A stretch of DNA of 64,000 nt from the NCBI GenBank assembly GCA_963920665.1, contig OY987272.1, positions 18,853,001-18,917,000 of the forward strand, in the 5' to 3' direction. The stretch is from Straminergon stramineum (Eukaryota > Streptophyta > Bryopsida > Hypnales > Calliergonaceae). Shown one piece after another: positions 17,093 to 29,605 of the stretch (position 1 is its first letter; each line of letters starts with the position of its first letter). Both the position numbers and the translations under genes were made by a program. The notes beneath the pieces were generated by a model that worked only from the letters and a program-made list of their open reading frames with translations, ran no database searches and was not told the DNA's origin.

Positions 17093-19200
17093 GTGAACAA
17101 GTGATTTTATGTCTTGCTGAAATATGGTGGTAGCTTACTTGTAGTTAATTATTCAATGCAAGGAAAGCATATTTGGTAGGTGAGTTTATATGATACTTTT
17201 GCATGGTTGCATTACATTTATTTAACTAATACAAGTTTTAAGAGTAGAAAAGTACAAATGAAGACTCTAGGATATGTTCTATTGACTATGGAAAATTCAA
17301 CAAGTGTTATATATATATATGAATTTCAAATGTGGTATGCCACTTTTGAATCCTTTGAAAGTTGCAAATGGAACTAAAAGCTTGCTAAAACTAGACCAAC
17401 AAAAGAAGACAATACGGTAAAATGCATAGTATATAGGCATGAAAAGACTATTCAACATCTATTATCTGCTCGCAATTTTTGAGAATTGCCTTGGAAGCAA
17501 CTATTGGAGGCAAACTAAAATTTACACAAACAACATTAGACATCAAATGAGGGATTCAATTTGCTCTACAGAACTACCACACTTGATGTTTTATAGTCTA
17601 CATCAATTAATGAAAAAGGGGGGGGGGGGAGCTAGCTAATAGGAGGACAAGAACATTTGGGAGATCTAGTTTGGATAGAGAAATGACAATTGAAGGCTCC
17701 TTGAGCTCTCTACACCATTTTGTTTGGATAGAGGTCTAGGTAGTTTCTTTACTGTAGTGAACTCGTAGAATTTCAAGTATTGTCAATTTTGTATTGGCTT
17801 GTGAAGTATAGAGGCTTGTAAGGGTGGGTTGTTGGCCCTCTTACTCAAGGAAAGTTTGAGTGCCTTAGATGTGCCTTGGGTGTACACTCAAGGCCACAGT
17901 TTTTTTGACAGTGGTCTCACTTGATTTATACACTTATTCTTCAAAAAAGGTATTAGCATTATCTAACAAGTTATGGAATTTTGGATAAATCATTTTACAA
18001 AATTTCTTGAATTTTTTGTGATGCATTGCTTTACTTTCTCTTTACACCACTTTCTCAATATAATTCCAATGTTTGATAGTCTAGGTTCTACCTAGAAAAT
18101 GCCTATAACTTTAGGTTTCTTCCTTGAAGCCAACAACATTAACAAAGTTAAAAAAATAAGTTCTATGGAATTGATAGAGGGGACACTATTTTCATTCAAT
18201 ATCTTTTTTACTAGGTATTTGTAATTCATAGAAGATACTAGGGATGTAGAAAATATCATCCACTCCAACACAATTGTCCTTCCAAAAGAAGGTTCCGTAT
18301 TTGCTATATCAACACTAAGAAACTAAGGAATGGGAAGAAAAAGAGACTCAAACCCCTAGAAATACCTCCTTAGGAATCACATTGACAAAAATAAAAAAAT
18401 GAATATCAAATTCTAACATTCAAAGCTTAAAATTAAAATCAAAGAATATCTCCTATTCTAGTAGTATATTATATTCCAAGTAGAAGATGACTCCTAGTCT
18501 CATTTGAGTGTTCTAAGACTTGGATAGGACATACAATGAGTGTATTGGTTTGTGCATTGGGTTTTTTTTTGGTCCTTTCAAACCTCCTAAACGACCAATG
18601 TCTCCAAATGCACTTTTGGAGTTGGAGAAGTTACCTACGGTCGCAATTAATTTATAAACTAGGGCTTCTTGTTGCTTTGCACAACTATTGATGATTGTGT
18701 TGCAAGGAAGAGAAATTGTTTTTTTGATTATTATTTATCTCTAAAGGAAATTTCCATCAACAACGCCAAAAGAAAAGACAAATACACTATTTTTTTTATT
18801 TATTTTTATTTTCCTCCAACACTACCATCTCCAAAGACCACAATTTCATATTTCAATCTAGGTAAACCCTCTCTGGTATAAACATCATTGATGATAAAAT
18901 GGAGTTGGATAGTTGAATTGCATGAAAATCACCCATATGAGCACCTAAAGAAAAAATAATTCTCTTATATTGCATAATGTATATAAATCCTTCTTCTATG
19001 TACGTTGGATTAAAAAAAACCCTTCAAAACAAGACTAAATTCATTGTTAATAATTTGAAAAAAATTCACCAAACATCTTAGGCTTGTTCTTGGGTCTGAC
19101 AAACTTGACCCCCAAGGTTGTTCATAACAAGGCTCTTCATAACTTTCACATCACTAAGTGACCTGGAAAGAATCAAAGTTGTCCATGCAAATATAAATAT
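17093..19200. other. Gene-free AT-rich stretch
   Basis: No supported gene, RNA or terminal repeat. A guanine homopolymer of about 10 or more bases lies near 17620-17630. Remaining open frames are short and unlike known families. Confidence 0.5.
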
Positions 19201-19729
19201 ACAGTAGAAGGAAACAAGGTTTTTTGCGACTACTAATTGCAACTGGTTTTGTAATTGCTTGAGACATTTACAACTAGGTGACAATTTAGAGCCTATAGTT
19301 GCAATGGATAAGTTACACTAGTTGCAAAGCAATTGTAGAAATTTTCAAGGTTGTTTCTCATCCGACAGCCTACTTGAAAGTTCGTTGATGAACTCTTCTG
19401 GTGTGGTTGCTAATGTGGAAGTTATTTGTGTGCAAATGGTTTGCAACTAGCATGCAATTAGTTTTCGACTTATTTACAATTTGTCTATAATTCATAGATT
19501 TGTAGATTCAGAATTTCAAATCTATCTTTTTTTTTAGATTGCCAAATCCAAAAATTTCTCAAACTTTAAATATTTATAGATTTTTGTAGATTATAGAAAT
19601 CTACAACATCTAGAAATATTAGAATTCTGTAATCAAAATTCATTATACAAGAATGCTATAACTTACAATTCTTATGTGTCTAACCAAAATACCGAATGGT
19701 ATTCTTGACAGTTGATACGGCACAATTAA

Positions 19730-20311
19730 TAAAAGACTGAATAGTAGTTGCATTTTAGTTGTTTACTAATTGCATGCTAGTTGTTTTCTAATTGCCCTTT
19801 AGTTGGTTTCTAGTTGCATGCTAGTTGTATTTTAGTTAAAGTCTAGTCATTTTTTAGTCATTCAAACTCTAGTCGAATTGTAGTTGCAATCTAATTGTAC
19901 TATGACTGTAGTCTAGTTGTAGTCTAGTTGCATTGTAGTTGTAGTCCACTTGCAGTGCCGTTGCTTTTTAGTTTCACTCTAGTTGTATTGGAGTTGCTTT
20001 CTAATTGAATTGCTACCAAATGTAGATTATATGCAATTGGAGATAGACACATTAGACTCTACAAAATGTAAAATTGTCCATGTTAATAATTTTGATGAAT
20101 ATTAGATGTAAAAGACCTCACATCAACTCTTTTGTTACAGTCATTCTTGTAACTGTAACTACATTTTGTGACTACTTTGTGGCTATTTTGCAACTACAGT
20201 GTAACTATGTCAAAGTTGGTGCAAACACAGAGGATTGTAGTTGTAGGATAGTTGCATAGGACCGTAGTTGCATTTTAGTTGGTTGTAATGGACACATTTT
20301 TCTTCTAGTGA
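19730..20311. repeat. Degenerate TAGTTGCA repeat field ending in a CACTA-like terminus
   Basis: Between 19730 and 20010 the sequence is almost entirely variants of tagttgcatt / tagttgtatt / ctagttg spaced ~12 bp apart. From 20140 the same word appears in the opposite orientation (gtaactac, gcaactac). The field stops at ttcttctagtg (20302-20312), which on the other strand begins CACTAGAAGAAAAATG, a form typical of CACTA (En/Spm) termini. Dense short subterminal repeats also fit CACTA elements. The opposite end was not found. Confidence 0.5.
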
Positions 20312-20879
20312 TACTCTACAAGAAAGAATAATTTACAAATGAATTTTGATTTTTACATGTTTTGTATTGTTGCTTGAATTGAAGCATGTGCTTAGAGAAG
20401 CATGACATTTTCTACGTCTTAGAAATCTAATACAAAGTACATTAAATTATCTTCAAAAATTATTTTGTAAAATGTATTGTGTCCATCTAAAGAGATTATG
20501 GATGTACGTCCAACGAACAATGTTTTTAAGTGTTTTGTATTGTGCAACATTAGAAGATATTTGAGTATTGTGGAAGACCATTTTAGGGTGGTTCCCTATG
20601 TTGGGAACTAGTCAATAGTGTCCAAAATTTAAAAATATTAAAAAATATTAAAAATTAAAAAATAGTTTATAAATAGTTTTTATTATTATCTGCCATGGAC
20701 ATTGCGAAGCCACACCAACCAATTGCTATAGCCGAGTTCCCATAGTTTGAGAACTCATAGGAACTCGCGGTTTTCTAAAGTAGATAAATAATTGACACTC
20801 TATTTTACTATTTGTTGTTTGTTGTTTGGTGGAAAATTAGAATTTGTCATTACTATCAATATTTTTAAGTGAAATGTAT

Positions 20880-20975
20880 TGTGCAATTGAATACCAATAG
20901 CAAATACTACATGTGTTGTGGTAGACTCAATTGAAAAGAAATGCAAACAAAAATGTGCCATTCAAAATTGTCAAT
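20880..20975 (+). repeat. Dispersed repeat shared with 29510-29605
   Basis: Both places carry caattga-caccancagcanatactac followed by tgtggnagantcaat and gacacaaacaaaaa. The 20.9-kb copy is the more AT-rich. Class unknown; this is part of a gene-free tract from 20312 to 21220. Confidence 0.6.
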
Positions 20976-21220
20976 GCTCTCAATGGCTAATGGTTGTTTT
21001 GGTAGTTGTAACTTATCAAATTAATATTCTTTATATTTCTCTTTTTCAATTTACTTTCAGAAAGTAATTCGATGTTTATAAATTTTATTTAAAATAATTA
21101 TTCTGTTAAATGTTTTAATTAGTCTCCAAAGAGGTTGTGTTCAAGCCCTAATGCCGAGTAGGGTAACCCATGGTTGGGTAGCCTTTAACCTGCTCTAGGG
21201 GAGTTAGTAGGCTTAGAATA

Positions 21221-21689
21221 AGGTAAAACAACCCATTATGGACCAAATGTGGAGTTTGCCCTCTCGTCATTTCTAGAATTTTCCACTTTTTTTCCAAAGG
21301 AAGTTAAGTGATAGAAATGGCAAGAGCATTTGAAACTACATTTTTTCGACAAAGTGAGAATTTGTTATGAATTTTTGAAGTGTTCAACCTATCACAACCT
21401 AAAAGAGTTTGTACACTACTCCAAAACCAACAAAAACTGATCCATAACACTCATCTTACTCACCTATTGTAGTCACAATATTTTCAAACATAGAAGACTT
21501 GAAAAAGGCACTTCCTACAATGAACTAATACTAAAAAAATGAAAGTACCTATTGCGGTCACTAATTATTTCATTCCAGTTAACTAAAACATTGATTGTGG
21601 CCCAAATCTCAATAACTAAAAGAAAACCATAATGGAGTCATTCTTAGGAGTCTGCAATGGGTAAAAGGTCCTAATGGCTTGTTTTACCT
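21221..21689. mobile_element. 469-bp Stowaway-like MITE (family B, copy 1)
   Basis: Left end AGGTAAAACAACCCATTA pairs with right end TAATGGCTTGTTTTACCT, and both are bordered by TA (21219-21220, 21690-21691). The interior is a diverged reverse-orientation copy of 59453-59946, sharing tttttgaagtgttca, ccaacaaaa and gcacttcctacaatg. No ORF. Confidence 0.8.
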
Positions 21690-21839
21690 TACATCTGCAA
21701 AGCGTGAGCAGGTGGTTCACTAGCGCCTGTTAGACTTTTGATGGGATAGCTACTTGGCCTCACGAACATGATCCAAATGTCTAATTCACAAAACTCTATA
21801 AGGATTTTTTTATGATCATTAGGGGAAGAAAAATTGGGT

Positions 21840-21960
21840 TACCTTTACTCTAGTCACCATGGAAATCATCCTTTTCGATACTAAGTGAATCATTTGCTTA
21901 TAAAAATCCAAGAGCACTTGTTGGAGTTCAAACTACTATGTGAGACTTTCCCTTTTTACA
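21840..21960 (+). repeat. Fragment of the 55.3-kb foldback family
   Basis: agagcacttgttggagttcaaactact followed by gactttcccttttt parallels aagtactcattggaagtcaaactact...gacttcccctttt at 55626-55670 and the right-edge copy near 63930. It is too diverged to set its borders. Confidence 0.5.
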
Positions 21961-23985
21961 CAAAACTAATGTGCCATGTCCCATTGCCACAACCAAAAGA
22001 ATAAAAATAATAGTTTTCTAATTTTCTAATTCCTAAAAACTTTGATATTCAAAATCTTTCACTAGTAGGTCTGAATGCCATGAAACAAAGTCTATCCACC
22101 CCTCGTCACAAAAAGTTGTCCGACTATACCAAACCGCCACTGAGGATGTATGGTCTAAAAGATCTCACCATAACAAACAAGACAAAACAAATCAAAACAA
22201 AACAAACTTTTTGGGAACATCCCTAGAATAGGCTACAATCTTCTGAAATCTAGATATTTTCTGAAAATTTCATGTATAGATCACAATCAATCATAACCTA
22301 CCCTTATTTTGTAAGAAACTTGAATCTATAGTATTCTATAAGTGTACATAACATTAGAGCAACCTATTTTCCTATGCTATGAGACTTTTCCACCGCAAGG
22401 CAAAGACACCCCTTAGAGTTGGGCCGGTGGAGAGTGTATAGGACACCCACTCCTAGTCCGTTTTCCAAGCAATGGACTCCAAAATGTTTTTCTTATCAAT
22501 TTTTTAACGTAAACTACTCCAAGTGAAATAGAGGCACCCCCCTAAATCACCTAAATATGCACTTTGAAATCCCCAATTGACCCTAGTACCTACTCTAAGA
22601 AATTTGGACAACCTCCTAGGCTTAACTTTGCCTACAATTGGCCATTGGAGCACCAAATGGGGCAAATTGTTGTGCTGAAATTAAATTTTAGTACACTACA
22701 ATCACCCAAAATCCTAACTCACTTTCACAATTGACACCATGCACCTCCCTAATTCCATAGATTCAATCCCTATCACATCCACACATTCCTTTTAGGCCAA
22801 TTATCTTTTCTCTCCTATTCCATCATTCAGATCCCAACCCTAATTTTATCCTCCAATTGGACAACACTTTCGCACTTGTCCCAAAATCCTAAAAAATTCA
22901 ACTCAACCTCATGCCCCTTCTCTAGACATTCACATCCTATAAGATAATTCCATGCATGACCAAATGTTGAACCATTCATTCAAGATTTATAAGACACAAT
23001 CATATTGTAATTAGCATTATATTTAGATTCAATTGGAATCACAAGAAAAAAAATGAAATACCCAAATAACTTGTCGCCAAATGGGCAGCAATCCTTATCA
23101 CACTAAAATTGTTGCCCTAGCTTTGTCCTTGCTCCAAATTAGGCGAGCCTTATTTTGTTGAAAAGCTAACTTTTCCATCTTTCTTTTCACAAAAATTCAC
23201 ATCAATTCGCCTTGCCAAACTCCCACAGTGGCTCGCCAAAGTTGTCAGTCTTCCGTGGCGGAGGTAGCTTGACCTCCTCGCACTAAATCGGCCGCCGTGT
23301 CTTCTTCTTTGCTCAGAATTGATCAAGACTTGTCTTATTGGAAAGCTGGCTTTCCCTTCTTCACCCTCCCAAACATTTAGCTAATTTCGCACTTTCAATT
23401 TTCCGCAATGAGTCTCCGAAGTTGATAGTCCCCTCCAAATTCAAACAAACCCTAATTTTCTCCATTTCATTTCCCATCTGACCTCAATTCCATCATTCCT
23501 TCACCATTTTTTCTCCAAAGAATAGTGACCTACTCGACAAATTGTCCTACTTTGGTTCCCTCATCTTAGCTAGGGGAGGACACTCCCCGTGCTTTATAAA
23601 GTGACTTGCGGCGAAAAATAGGGTGGATTTAATTCATCATAGGTAAAATTTATAAAGATTTTACATTTAAAGAAGGGGACTTAAAAAGTGACATGTCTTT
23701 TATAAGTAAAATAGATACCCGAAAATTATGGTCCATTAATTATTTTTTAAATGTAAAATAGGGGCCAAAGAATAGGATCCAAGGAATTCTATTTACTAGG
23801 TTCAGTTATGGTTATGCTACAGTACTAGTAAGATACAGGTACTATACAAATCTGAAGTATAACTACAACATATCTTGTAGTCAGTCGATGAATGGGGTAG
23901 TTTCCATCTGTTCTGTCTGTTAAGTTTAACGACTACTGCTAGGGTTTAGGCGCGAACGATAATTTCGAGGTTGGGAGGGAGGCGC
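21961..23985. other. Gene-free stretch
   Basis: No supported gene. Near 23945 a single telo-box-like ctagggtttagg appears in a rise in GC content leading into the tandem arrays, possibly the old promoter of the decayed PPR gene downstream. Confidence 0.4.
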
Positions 23986-24241
23986 GGCAGCGTGTGTTCA
24001 CGAATTTGTTTGCAAATCTGGGTGCGGTTGAGGGTTAATCACGCGATGAGTTCTCCAGCTTCTTGAGTGACGGCAGCGTGTGTTCACGAATTTGTTTGCA
24101 ATCTGGGTGCGGTTGAGGGTTAATCGCGCGATCAGGGGGGCAGCTTGTTTAGGGACGGCAGCGTGTGTTCACGAATTTGTTTGCAATCTGGGTGCGGTTT
24201 AGGGTTAGTCGCGCGATCAGTTCTTCGGCTGAACCGTGGAG
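23986..24241 (+). repeat. Tandem array of three ~85-bp units
   Basis: Units start at 23986, 24072 and 24157 with ggcagcgtgtgttcacgaat and run through tttgcaatctgggtgcggtt and gggttaatcgcgcgatcag. Unit lengths are 86, 85 and about 85. The ends of the units (gcgcgatcag) are the core of the next array, so the two arrays are related. Confidence 0.9.
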
Positions 24242-24339
24242 GCTGCTCTTGGGGATGGCATGCGCTTGGTTGTGGGTGCGCGATCAGATTGGTGGTGGGC
24301 TTAGGGTGAGGAGGTGAACGAAGGGGTCGGCGATTCCTT

Positions 24340-24910
24340 GTGCGGGGGCGCTTGCTTATGTGTGCGCGACCAGTTGTTTGTGCGCAATCAGTTGTGGAAT
24401 TCTGTTTTGGGGTCAGCGGCGTGACAAAGGTGTTCCCGATTCCTGGTGCGGGGTTTGCTTTTGAGGGGTGCGCGATCACCGATTCCTGGCGCGGGGTTTT
24501 GCTTTTGCGGTGTGCGCGATCAGTTCTGCCTGGTGCGGGGTTTTGCTTTTGCGGTGTGCGCGATCAGTTCTGCCTGGTGCGGGGTTTGCTCTTGCGGTGT
24601 GCGCGATCAGTTCTGTCTGGTGCGGGGTTTGCTTTTGCGGGGTGCGCGATCACAGATTCCTGGTGCGGGGTTTTGCTTTTGCGGTGTGCGCGATCAGTTC
24701 TGCCTGGTGCGGGGTTTTGCTTTTGCGGTGTGCGCGATCAGTTCTGCCTGGTGCGGGGTTTGCTCTTGCGGTGTGCGCGATCAGTTCTGTCTGGTGCGGG
24801 GTTTGCTTTTGCGGTGTGCGCGATCAGTTCTGCTGGGGTGTGCAAGGTTCACCAGCGTGGAGGATGGTTTTCGGGATTGTTTTAGCTTGCTTGTTTGTGC
24901 GCGATCAATT
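24340..24910 (+). repeat. Higher-order tandem array (43/44-bp monomers, 174-bp repeat)
   Basis: The word cgcgatca recurs at 24471, 24515, 24559, 24602, 24645, 24689, 24733, 24776 and 24819, so spacings are 44, 44, 43, 43 and then 44, 44, 43, 43. Four monomers form a 174-bp higher-order unit present twice; the first monomer of each carries cac-gattcc instead of cagttctg. Looser copies flank it (24365, 24383, 24900). All three plus-strand frames stay open (180-248 codons) because the unit lacks stops and 174 is a multiple of three. The frames read cysteine-rich repetition with no known fold. I regard them as non-coding. Confidence 0.9.
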
Positions 24911-25182
24911 GTGGTGGTGTGTTCAGGTCAGCGGCGTCACGGAGTGCGGGTGTTGTTCGTGTGTTCGTTTGTGCGGGTGTGTTTGTTTGTGTGGGTGTGT
25001 TTTCTGCTAGTGTGTTCACGACGGTGCTGGGGAATCTTCGGGCGGGGGTTCTGTATGCCTGCGATTTGTTCTGGACTCGTGTTCAGGGCACGGCAGCGTG
25101 ACGAAGGTGTTTGCTCTTGCTTGTGGAGGGGTTGTTTGGGTTTAGGGTTGTGGAGGGGTTGCTCTTGCTTGTGGAGGGGTTG

Positions 25183-25562
25183 GAGTCGCTGAACATGGCT
25201 GTGGGCACAAACCAGTTGAAGTGCTTCTTCAAGTGCAACCGGTTGGCCCTAAACCAAATGCTATTCCTTATGCAATTTTTTTGAATGCATGTGCACATCT
25301 TGGGGCCTTGTAGAGCTGAATGTAGAGCTGAAAGTAGAGCTGAAAGGAGGACTTCAGTCACATTTGTGTGTGAGGGATGCACTTGTTCACATGTATTGGA
25401 AGTGTGGCATCTTTTTTGATGCATGACTGTTTTCTGAGAGGCTGCTGGTTTTGTCAATCAGACTTGTGACTTGTGATTTATGGGGTGCAGTGTAATCACT
25501 TGGAATGTGATGATTGGTGGATTTGCAGAACATGGTTGTAGGAGTGAAGGAGCTGATCACTT
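25183..25562 (+). pseudogene. PPR (PLS-class) gene fragment, decayed
   Basis: In frame from 25183: AEHGCGH-KPVEVLLQVQP then KPNAIPYAIFLNACAHLGAL, which is PPR-motif language. A 12-bp word (gtagagctgaaa) repeated three times then intervenes with stops. In another frame follow DALVHMYWKCGIFFDA, a stop, LFSER, and near 25490 VITWNVMIGGFAEHGC. Intact homologs are organellar RNA-binding proteins for RNA editing and processing. This remnant covers about three motifs and lacks start, transit peptide and E/DYW end. The wording resembles moss PPR proteins as I remember them. It directly abuts the tandem array. Confidence 0.8.
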
Positions 25563-25689
25563 CTCCAATTGGTTTGGGGTGACTATGAGTCTCATGTACA
25601 AGTAGACATTTGTGTCATAGACTCTAAATTTTTTTTCACATGTGTTGGATGGCTTAGAACTGCAGCTTGTTGCCATAGTTCTTGTAAAT

Positions 25690-25830
25690 GATTTGTAATG
25701 TTTGTGTTTTTTAACACCTTTAGTACATTAAACTCTTTCATTACTTTTTCATTTGTAATGTTTGTGTTTTTTAACACATTTTGTACATTAAACTCTTTCA
25801 TTATTTTGTCATTTGTAATGTCTTGCTTTT
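25690..25830 (+). repeat. Two-and-a-bit copies of a ~63-bp tandem repeat
   Basis: atttgtaatgtttgtgtttt, ttaacac, gtacattaaactctttcatt recur at about 25690 and 25753, with a partial third start (catttgtaatg) near 25811. Open frames over it are artefacts. Confidence 0.85.
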
Positions 25831-28800
25831 ATTTAGCATTTGTGCATGTATTTGTCTTCAAGTATGCATTCTAATGTAAACACATCCATTTTTTGCCTTA
25901 AAGTTGAATCTTGTGGGTGTACAGGGCATATCTTGTCACTTTAATTCTCATTACTTGTTAAATTAGTTTTGTTCTTTATAAAGAAAATAGCCTCCAATAA
26001 ATTCAGCCTATGTACGTATTATAAGTAAAGATAGGCATGATAATATGGGCTCTAGGGGGGTTTATAAGTAATTATAGGGGCCTGAAAATTCAAAAAAATA
26101 AATAAATACCCCCCCTAAAAATACCCCAGCGCCGCACGTGGTACCCAGAAAATACGAAGAGTGTCCTCCCCGGGCATCTTAGTTTCTAGCTTTTGATGCT
26201 TTAAAACACCCATAATCACAAAATTGCTCTCAAAACACACATGCACAAGAAGTTGGGAAAATTGAGAGAGAGAGAGAAAGAGGGCTTCAAATCCTAACTT
26301 CCTATAACCAAACTTTCTTAACGGATTAATTTTGCCTAACTACTTTCATTCTATACTAATTTACTATAAATCTACTAATTTGGTTCAAAATGTGCCAAAT
26401 TAGTGAAAATTGTATTATGTTATTGTAAATCCGCTACTTTAGTGTAAACTATGCTAATTTAGTGTAAAGCACCCCAAATTACTGAAAAACACTCTAAATT
26501 ACTGAAAACTTCATATTTTAGTGTTTCTAGCACTATTTTAGTGTTTTACTCAATACACTAGTGTTTTAGTCATAGTTTTTAGTTTAACTAACTTCTTTTG
26601 TGTTTTTATTATTTATTATTTTTTGTGGTTTTTATTTTACTTCTAGTTTCCTTTCGTATTCCTAGTTTTTTGTTTACAATTTGGTTTTTCATTTTTTTTT
26701 TCATTTTTTCATCATTTTACCATTAGCCTAATTTGGTTACTCTACCAAATCTTGCTTAACATCTTTTTAATTTTAGATCTCCATTTTTTCCCTAGAATTT
26801 CCCCTACTTTTCTCCTAATTGCATTTTCTAGCATCTCGTCCTAACCTCTTGAAGTTTTCATTGCTATCCAGCATAAAAAACTCCCTCACTGATGGTTGTG
26901 ATTTAATCCAAAGTACTAACATTTTCGGACTTATAAATTCACACCTAATATTTATATTTTTGAATTTTTCAATAGTGAACCAATATGGTGGTTCACACAT
27001 GCCTCATGTCAAAACAATAATGACTTTTTACATAGCACAACTCCCGATATTAAGAGTCAAGTGCTATACATAGTTTTTATCCATGAACAATTCTTTTGCT
27101 TTGTATAATTGTATTCAACCTAGCTATAGATGATTTCAAAATTTTCAAAGTGGTAAATCAATCAATATGAGAGTTAGTATTGATATGAGACCTTTTTTGA
27201 AGTGTGTTGAAAATTGCTCCTAGAGGTAATGGACCTCACTTGTTCCCATCCCACAACACGACAAAAAAGGAATTGTTACACTTGTTATCGCTTTCATTAG
27301 GAGAAAAGTATTCAAACAAAGCAAAACTATTATAAGAATCAACATCACAGCTCCCATCCGTCAACCTAGCCGTAAGTTAAGTTGGACGTTGTGAACTTGA
27401 CAACGCCATGGCTTTACCACCCTTTTGCTCCTGCTCCTGCTCCTGGTGTGTGTCCCGGCAATAAGTTACTTGCAGTAATCGTAGCAAACTACTTCAAAGC
27501 ATGGAGCAGTAACTTATGCTTTAAAAAAATAGAAGTTAGTGTAAAAAAGCACCCAGTAACTAAACCTTTCGTCTTTAGCAATATCGTACGTTCAGGTCTG
27601 ATTCAGCACATTGGTGCCGAAATAATTTAATTTTAGAATTTTGACAATTTAGCAGGTGGATAGGAATTTTTTGCTTTTCGGCACTTTCACCTAATTTTGG
27701 ATTGATTCCTTCTATTCATGCGTAAGTGTGTTCCTTTTTCTAATTTTCCTTAGGAATAATTTTTTCAGATTTTTAGAAACAATTGTCAATAATTTATTTA
27801 TTTTCAACATTTTCCTAATTTTCCCGAGTTATTTACGAAACTAACCTACAGGTACGGTATAGTGGTAATAGTAAAACTCCCGTCAAACAAGAGTAACCTC
27901 CAAAGTCCCAACCAGCTACCACAACACACAAGCTCAAAGGTTCGATAACAGCCTAACTTCAAGTATTCTAAGGTACTGGCCCACTATATCATTGTCTGCC
28001 TGCATAGCAATCAAAACTTGCTGTTTTCATCCCGAATACATCCTGAATATTCATCTGGTTCTGTAGGACTTCACTGTAGGACTTCAACAGGCTATTCAGT
28101 CCATATTCTCCTCGGTTCACTGTTGCATTGCAATAAGTTTGTGCTAGTATTAAGCTTACGTTAACTGAAGTTTTTCAATCGATGGCTCTGTTAACTGGAG
28201 CTGCTCTCGAAGGAACGAAAAAGCCAAATGAATACAATTGGTTCCATTGTAACAGTAACAGTCTAGGCTGTGATATCAAGTAAACTCCAGGTGGTGGTAT
28301 AACTTAGTTAGTTGGTAATTGCCCACCAATTAGATTCATTTGTTTCTGGCAGCTTGTTAATTAGTATTTTACTCACTGCCTCTAATATGGTCATTAGAAC
28401 ACTCATAAAAGAGCAGGTTGTATTAGATATTGGAGGCTCAATAAGGTAGAAGCACCAGAAGTCAATCATTTAAGCAATTTTGGAGCAGATCATGCAGAGT
28501 ATGTATGAGGTGGCAGAAATTTTTCCCATGTACAAAGATATGAAATATGGGGATAGCAAAATTTTCAGAATTTTATTTCCAAAATTGAAATTACTGTGAA
28601 TTCCGGGAGCCAAAAAGTGCATTTTACTAGTAGCCAATGTCTAGAGTCTTCCAATTCTAATCATTCAATTTGCTCATTACTTTGAGACCTTATTAGTCCC
28701 TACCTTGAAAAGGACAAAAAAACACCTTCTAATCTTGAATTTTAGCCTAAGGTTGGAAATAGTGCATCCTACAGGTTGGATACTGGGCGTGGTTGACAAT

Positions 28801-29133
28801 TGGTGCTTCTACCTTAGGTGTTAAAGCCTTTTGATTCCATAATCTCATAAGATTCTCAAAAACCTTTTTAGGGGTTTTCAAGGGTGGGAGGGTGGGAACT
28901 AGTACAATAATCTACTAGTGCAATTTTTAATGACATATCATGTCCCAAGTATCCATCCATCTTAATTTCGAATTTTAAACTTCTATTGCTGTTCATGTAG
29001 AAGTTTGAATGCATTTCAAGACTATATGCTATGTTCTAGTAAAACAAAACAAAACAAACAACCTCATTCAATGTATGGATTCCAAGGATGTACATCTACA
29101 CTTTTGTCCTATTGTACTACAAAAAAAAGCACT
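25831..29133. other. Gene-free AT-rich stretch
   Basis: No supported gene. 26380-26570 is rich in the words aatttagtgtaaa and aaattactgaaaa. A short gctcct run lies at 27426-27442. The open frame 27382-27630 (+, 82 codons) has no recognisable domain. Confidence 0.5.
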
Positions 29134-29330
29134 CCATTGTGGCAATATCATTGCAATGGGGTCACAATCGAATATTGAAAGTATATTGTTGCAATACTAC
29201 AACAATATATTTTCAATGGGTGTATTGAAAATATACTGTTGAAGTACTATTTCCAGTACTACAACAATATACTTTCTATATTCTACTGTGACCACATTGA
29301 AACAATACTGCAACAGTATTGAAGCAATGG
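29134..29330. repeat. ~200-bp foldback
   Basis: ccattgtggcaatatcattg...ggtcacaatcgaatattgaaagtatattgttg pairs imperfectly with caacaatatactttctatattctactgtgacc...gaagcaatgg. The loop lies near 29225. No coding capacity. Confidence 0.75.
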
Positions 29331-29509
29331 GGGGATACTTTCCTCTTGAGTGAGTGAGTAGTCCTAGAGAAGGATTGTCATCCATCGGACACTTAGGGTT
29401 GCGTCATCCTTGTAAGGTTTACCCCAACTCGGTAACAAACATGCAAATAGTGAAGTAGAAATTGCGAGGTTCAGATACCCCTGGTCGTAGTGGACCACAT
29501 TAATTTTTC

Positions 29510-29605
29510 ACTCACTGCAATTGAACACCACCAGCAGATACTACGTTTGCTGTGGCAGAGTCAATCGAGGAAAGACACAAACAAAAATTCTGTGTGCTTT
29601 ACCTT
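29510..29605 (+). repeat. Dispersed repeat shared with 20880-20975
   Basis: Less AT-rich of the two copies; most differences between them are C/T or G/A. It lies in the gene-free tract (29331-30088) downstream of the elongation-factor gene. Confidence 0.6.

Noticed and set aside
23986..24241. Interstitial telomere, because of gtttagggtt words
   Set aside because: TTTAGGG occurs singly and is never arrayed; the repeat unit is 85 bp and unrelated.
24340..25192. Three overlapping long plus-strand frames (180-248 codons) as a repeat-containing secreted or cysteine-rich protein
   Set aside because: All three frames are open because the tandem unit lacks stops. The peptide is merely the repeat read in three phases, with no signal peptide, splice context or known fold.
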